Position numbers and translations under genes: made by a program
The notes under the pieces: generated by a model
Told to the model about the DNA's origin: nothing
What the model saw: the letters and a program-made list of their open reading frames with translations, nothing else
The model's database searches: none
Shown here: in pieces, positions 63,401 to 64,000 of the stretch
Layout of the letters: each line of letters starts with the position of its first letter
Numbering within the stretch: the first letter of the stretch is position 1
Assembly: GCA_008508345.1 (NCBI GenBank)
Contig: QNGE01003726.1
Coordinates: forward strand, 1 to 64,000
Length of the DNA stretch: 64,000 bases
Reading direction: 5' to 3'
Source of the DNA: Paragonimus westermani
Taxonomy: Eukaryota > Platyhelminthes > Trematoda > Plagiorchiida > Troglotrematidae

Positions 63401-63815
63401 TGAAGATTCGCCCAATTCCCGATTTTCTTCATTCGAATGTCAACGGTATCAAGACTTCTAAAACAAGACACGAGACGATCGTCAGTGCAACCCACTCGCC
63501 CCGTCTTATCAATGTCTTGGTAGATGCTCCTTTCCGTTCTGTACAAGGTTTCTGACTACATTGTCCGTAGCTAGCAGGTCTTCTTTCTTCCAGCTGTGTA
63601 ACAGTCTCAGTAACAGTGCTGACTGGTGTTTTACGGCAACTAGACAGCTGGCTGTTCAATTTTTTCTAGTCCGCCACCTTGGCATTGGACTGATAAATCC
63701 AACAGGCCTAAATGTTAACCTTAGACATAAATGTAAATGTAACGTTGTTACGATCCTAGTTGAAGATGGATCGGCTAATCATTGAATCAGTTAGTTTGCC
63801 GGCCAGACATAGTAT
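60409..63815. other. PP1 3' flank, mostly unassigned
   Basis: Probably 3' UTR up to the AATAAA at 60951, then intergenic DNA. A GC-richer patch at 61,500-61,690 stands out but matches nothing I know. No convincing exon seen on either strand. Confidence 0.5.
60951..60956 (+). terminator. Candidate polyadenylation signal for the PP1 gene
   Basis: AATAAA, the first such hexamer noticed downstream of the tentative stop at 60408, would give a 3' UTR of about 560 nt. Another AATAAA occurs near 62728. The hexamer is common by chance, so this is only a candidate. Confidence 0.3.
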
Positions 63816-63968
63816 TTAATCAGCACATTGCTCACAACGACTGTATTCATCCAAACGGGTTTCGTACTCACCATTTTCCAGACGCTCTATGAAAATATCG
63901 AGCAGTGTGTTCAACAAAGATTCAGATGCCACAATATCTGTTTTGTTGATATTGTTTGTCTTTAACTT
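63816..63968 (-). other. Short unassigned minus-strand frame with protein-like composition
   Basis: Fifty codons ending at a TAA (63818-63816): SESLLNTLLDIFIERLENGE then YETRLDEYSRCEQCAD. No ATG at its start, so it would have to be a 3' exon. A donor-like GTGAGT falls inside it at the ENG/EYE position. It reads like an amphipathic helix, but fifty open codons are common by chance. I recognise no family. Confidence 0.2.
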
Positions 63969-64000
63969 TCAAACGAATGATGTGTGTTCACAAATAACAT

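Overview
This is a stretch of a metazoan nuclear genome, not a bacterial or viral one. The coding signal is split into short exons joined by GT..AG introns up to 42 kb long. The rest is non-coding DNA at roughly 40 percent G+C (estimated by eye), littered with decayed retrotransposons. A 40-bp intron at the 5' end followed by very long introns, plus CR1-like, RTE-like and Penelope-like retroelement remnants, fits a parasitic flatworm, most likely a digenean trematode. The organism is an inference.

The backbone is one plus-strand gene for a serine/threonine protein phosphatase of the PP1 catalytic family. I place seven exons: 5038-5086, 5127-5258, 47124-47354, 48936-49040, 57953-58024, 59771-60057 and a tentative terminal exon at 60385-60408. 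The first six join in frame (introns phase 1,1,1,1,1,0) into 292 residues that align to PP1 without gaps. All metal-binding and catalytic residues I can check are present. The loop between the last beta strands, next to the active site, is altered, and the usual C-terminal tail is absent, so this looks like a divergent PP1 paralogue.

Region by region. 1-5000: intergenic DNA with two facing 5'-truncated or partial CR1-like LINE fragments and a LINE C-terminal fragment. 5038-5258: first two PP1 exons. 5259-47123: giant intron 1. It holds an apparent antisense gene with a DUF4806-like C-terminal domain (about 7056-8310), a perfect 42-bp palindrome (8680), a palindromic MITE-like element (about 13.9-14.3 kb), several copies of a tRNA-derived short element with inverted arms (19.1, 23.1, 23.5, 30.2 and 33.7 kb), a CpG-rich tandem duplication (31.8-32.1 kb), a Penelope-like RT fragment (40.0-40.9 kb) and long featureless stretches. 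47124-60408: remaining PP1 exons, with an RTE endonuclease fragment (50.4 kb), another copy of the tRNA-derived element (51.0 kb), a single ambiguous base (53869), a second inverted-arm element (56.8-57.5 kb) and an old copy of the tRNA-derived element (59.0 kb). 60409-64000: probable 3' UTR with an AATAAA at 60951, then mostly unassigned DNA.

No operon, CRISPR array, rRNA gene or intact tRNA gene is visible. The points most worth following up are the PP1 paralogue with its micro-intron, altered loop and short tail, the antisense DUF4806-like gene inside its first intron, and the tRNA-derived family with inverted arms, two copies of which are almost identical and inverted 3.9 kb apart.
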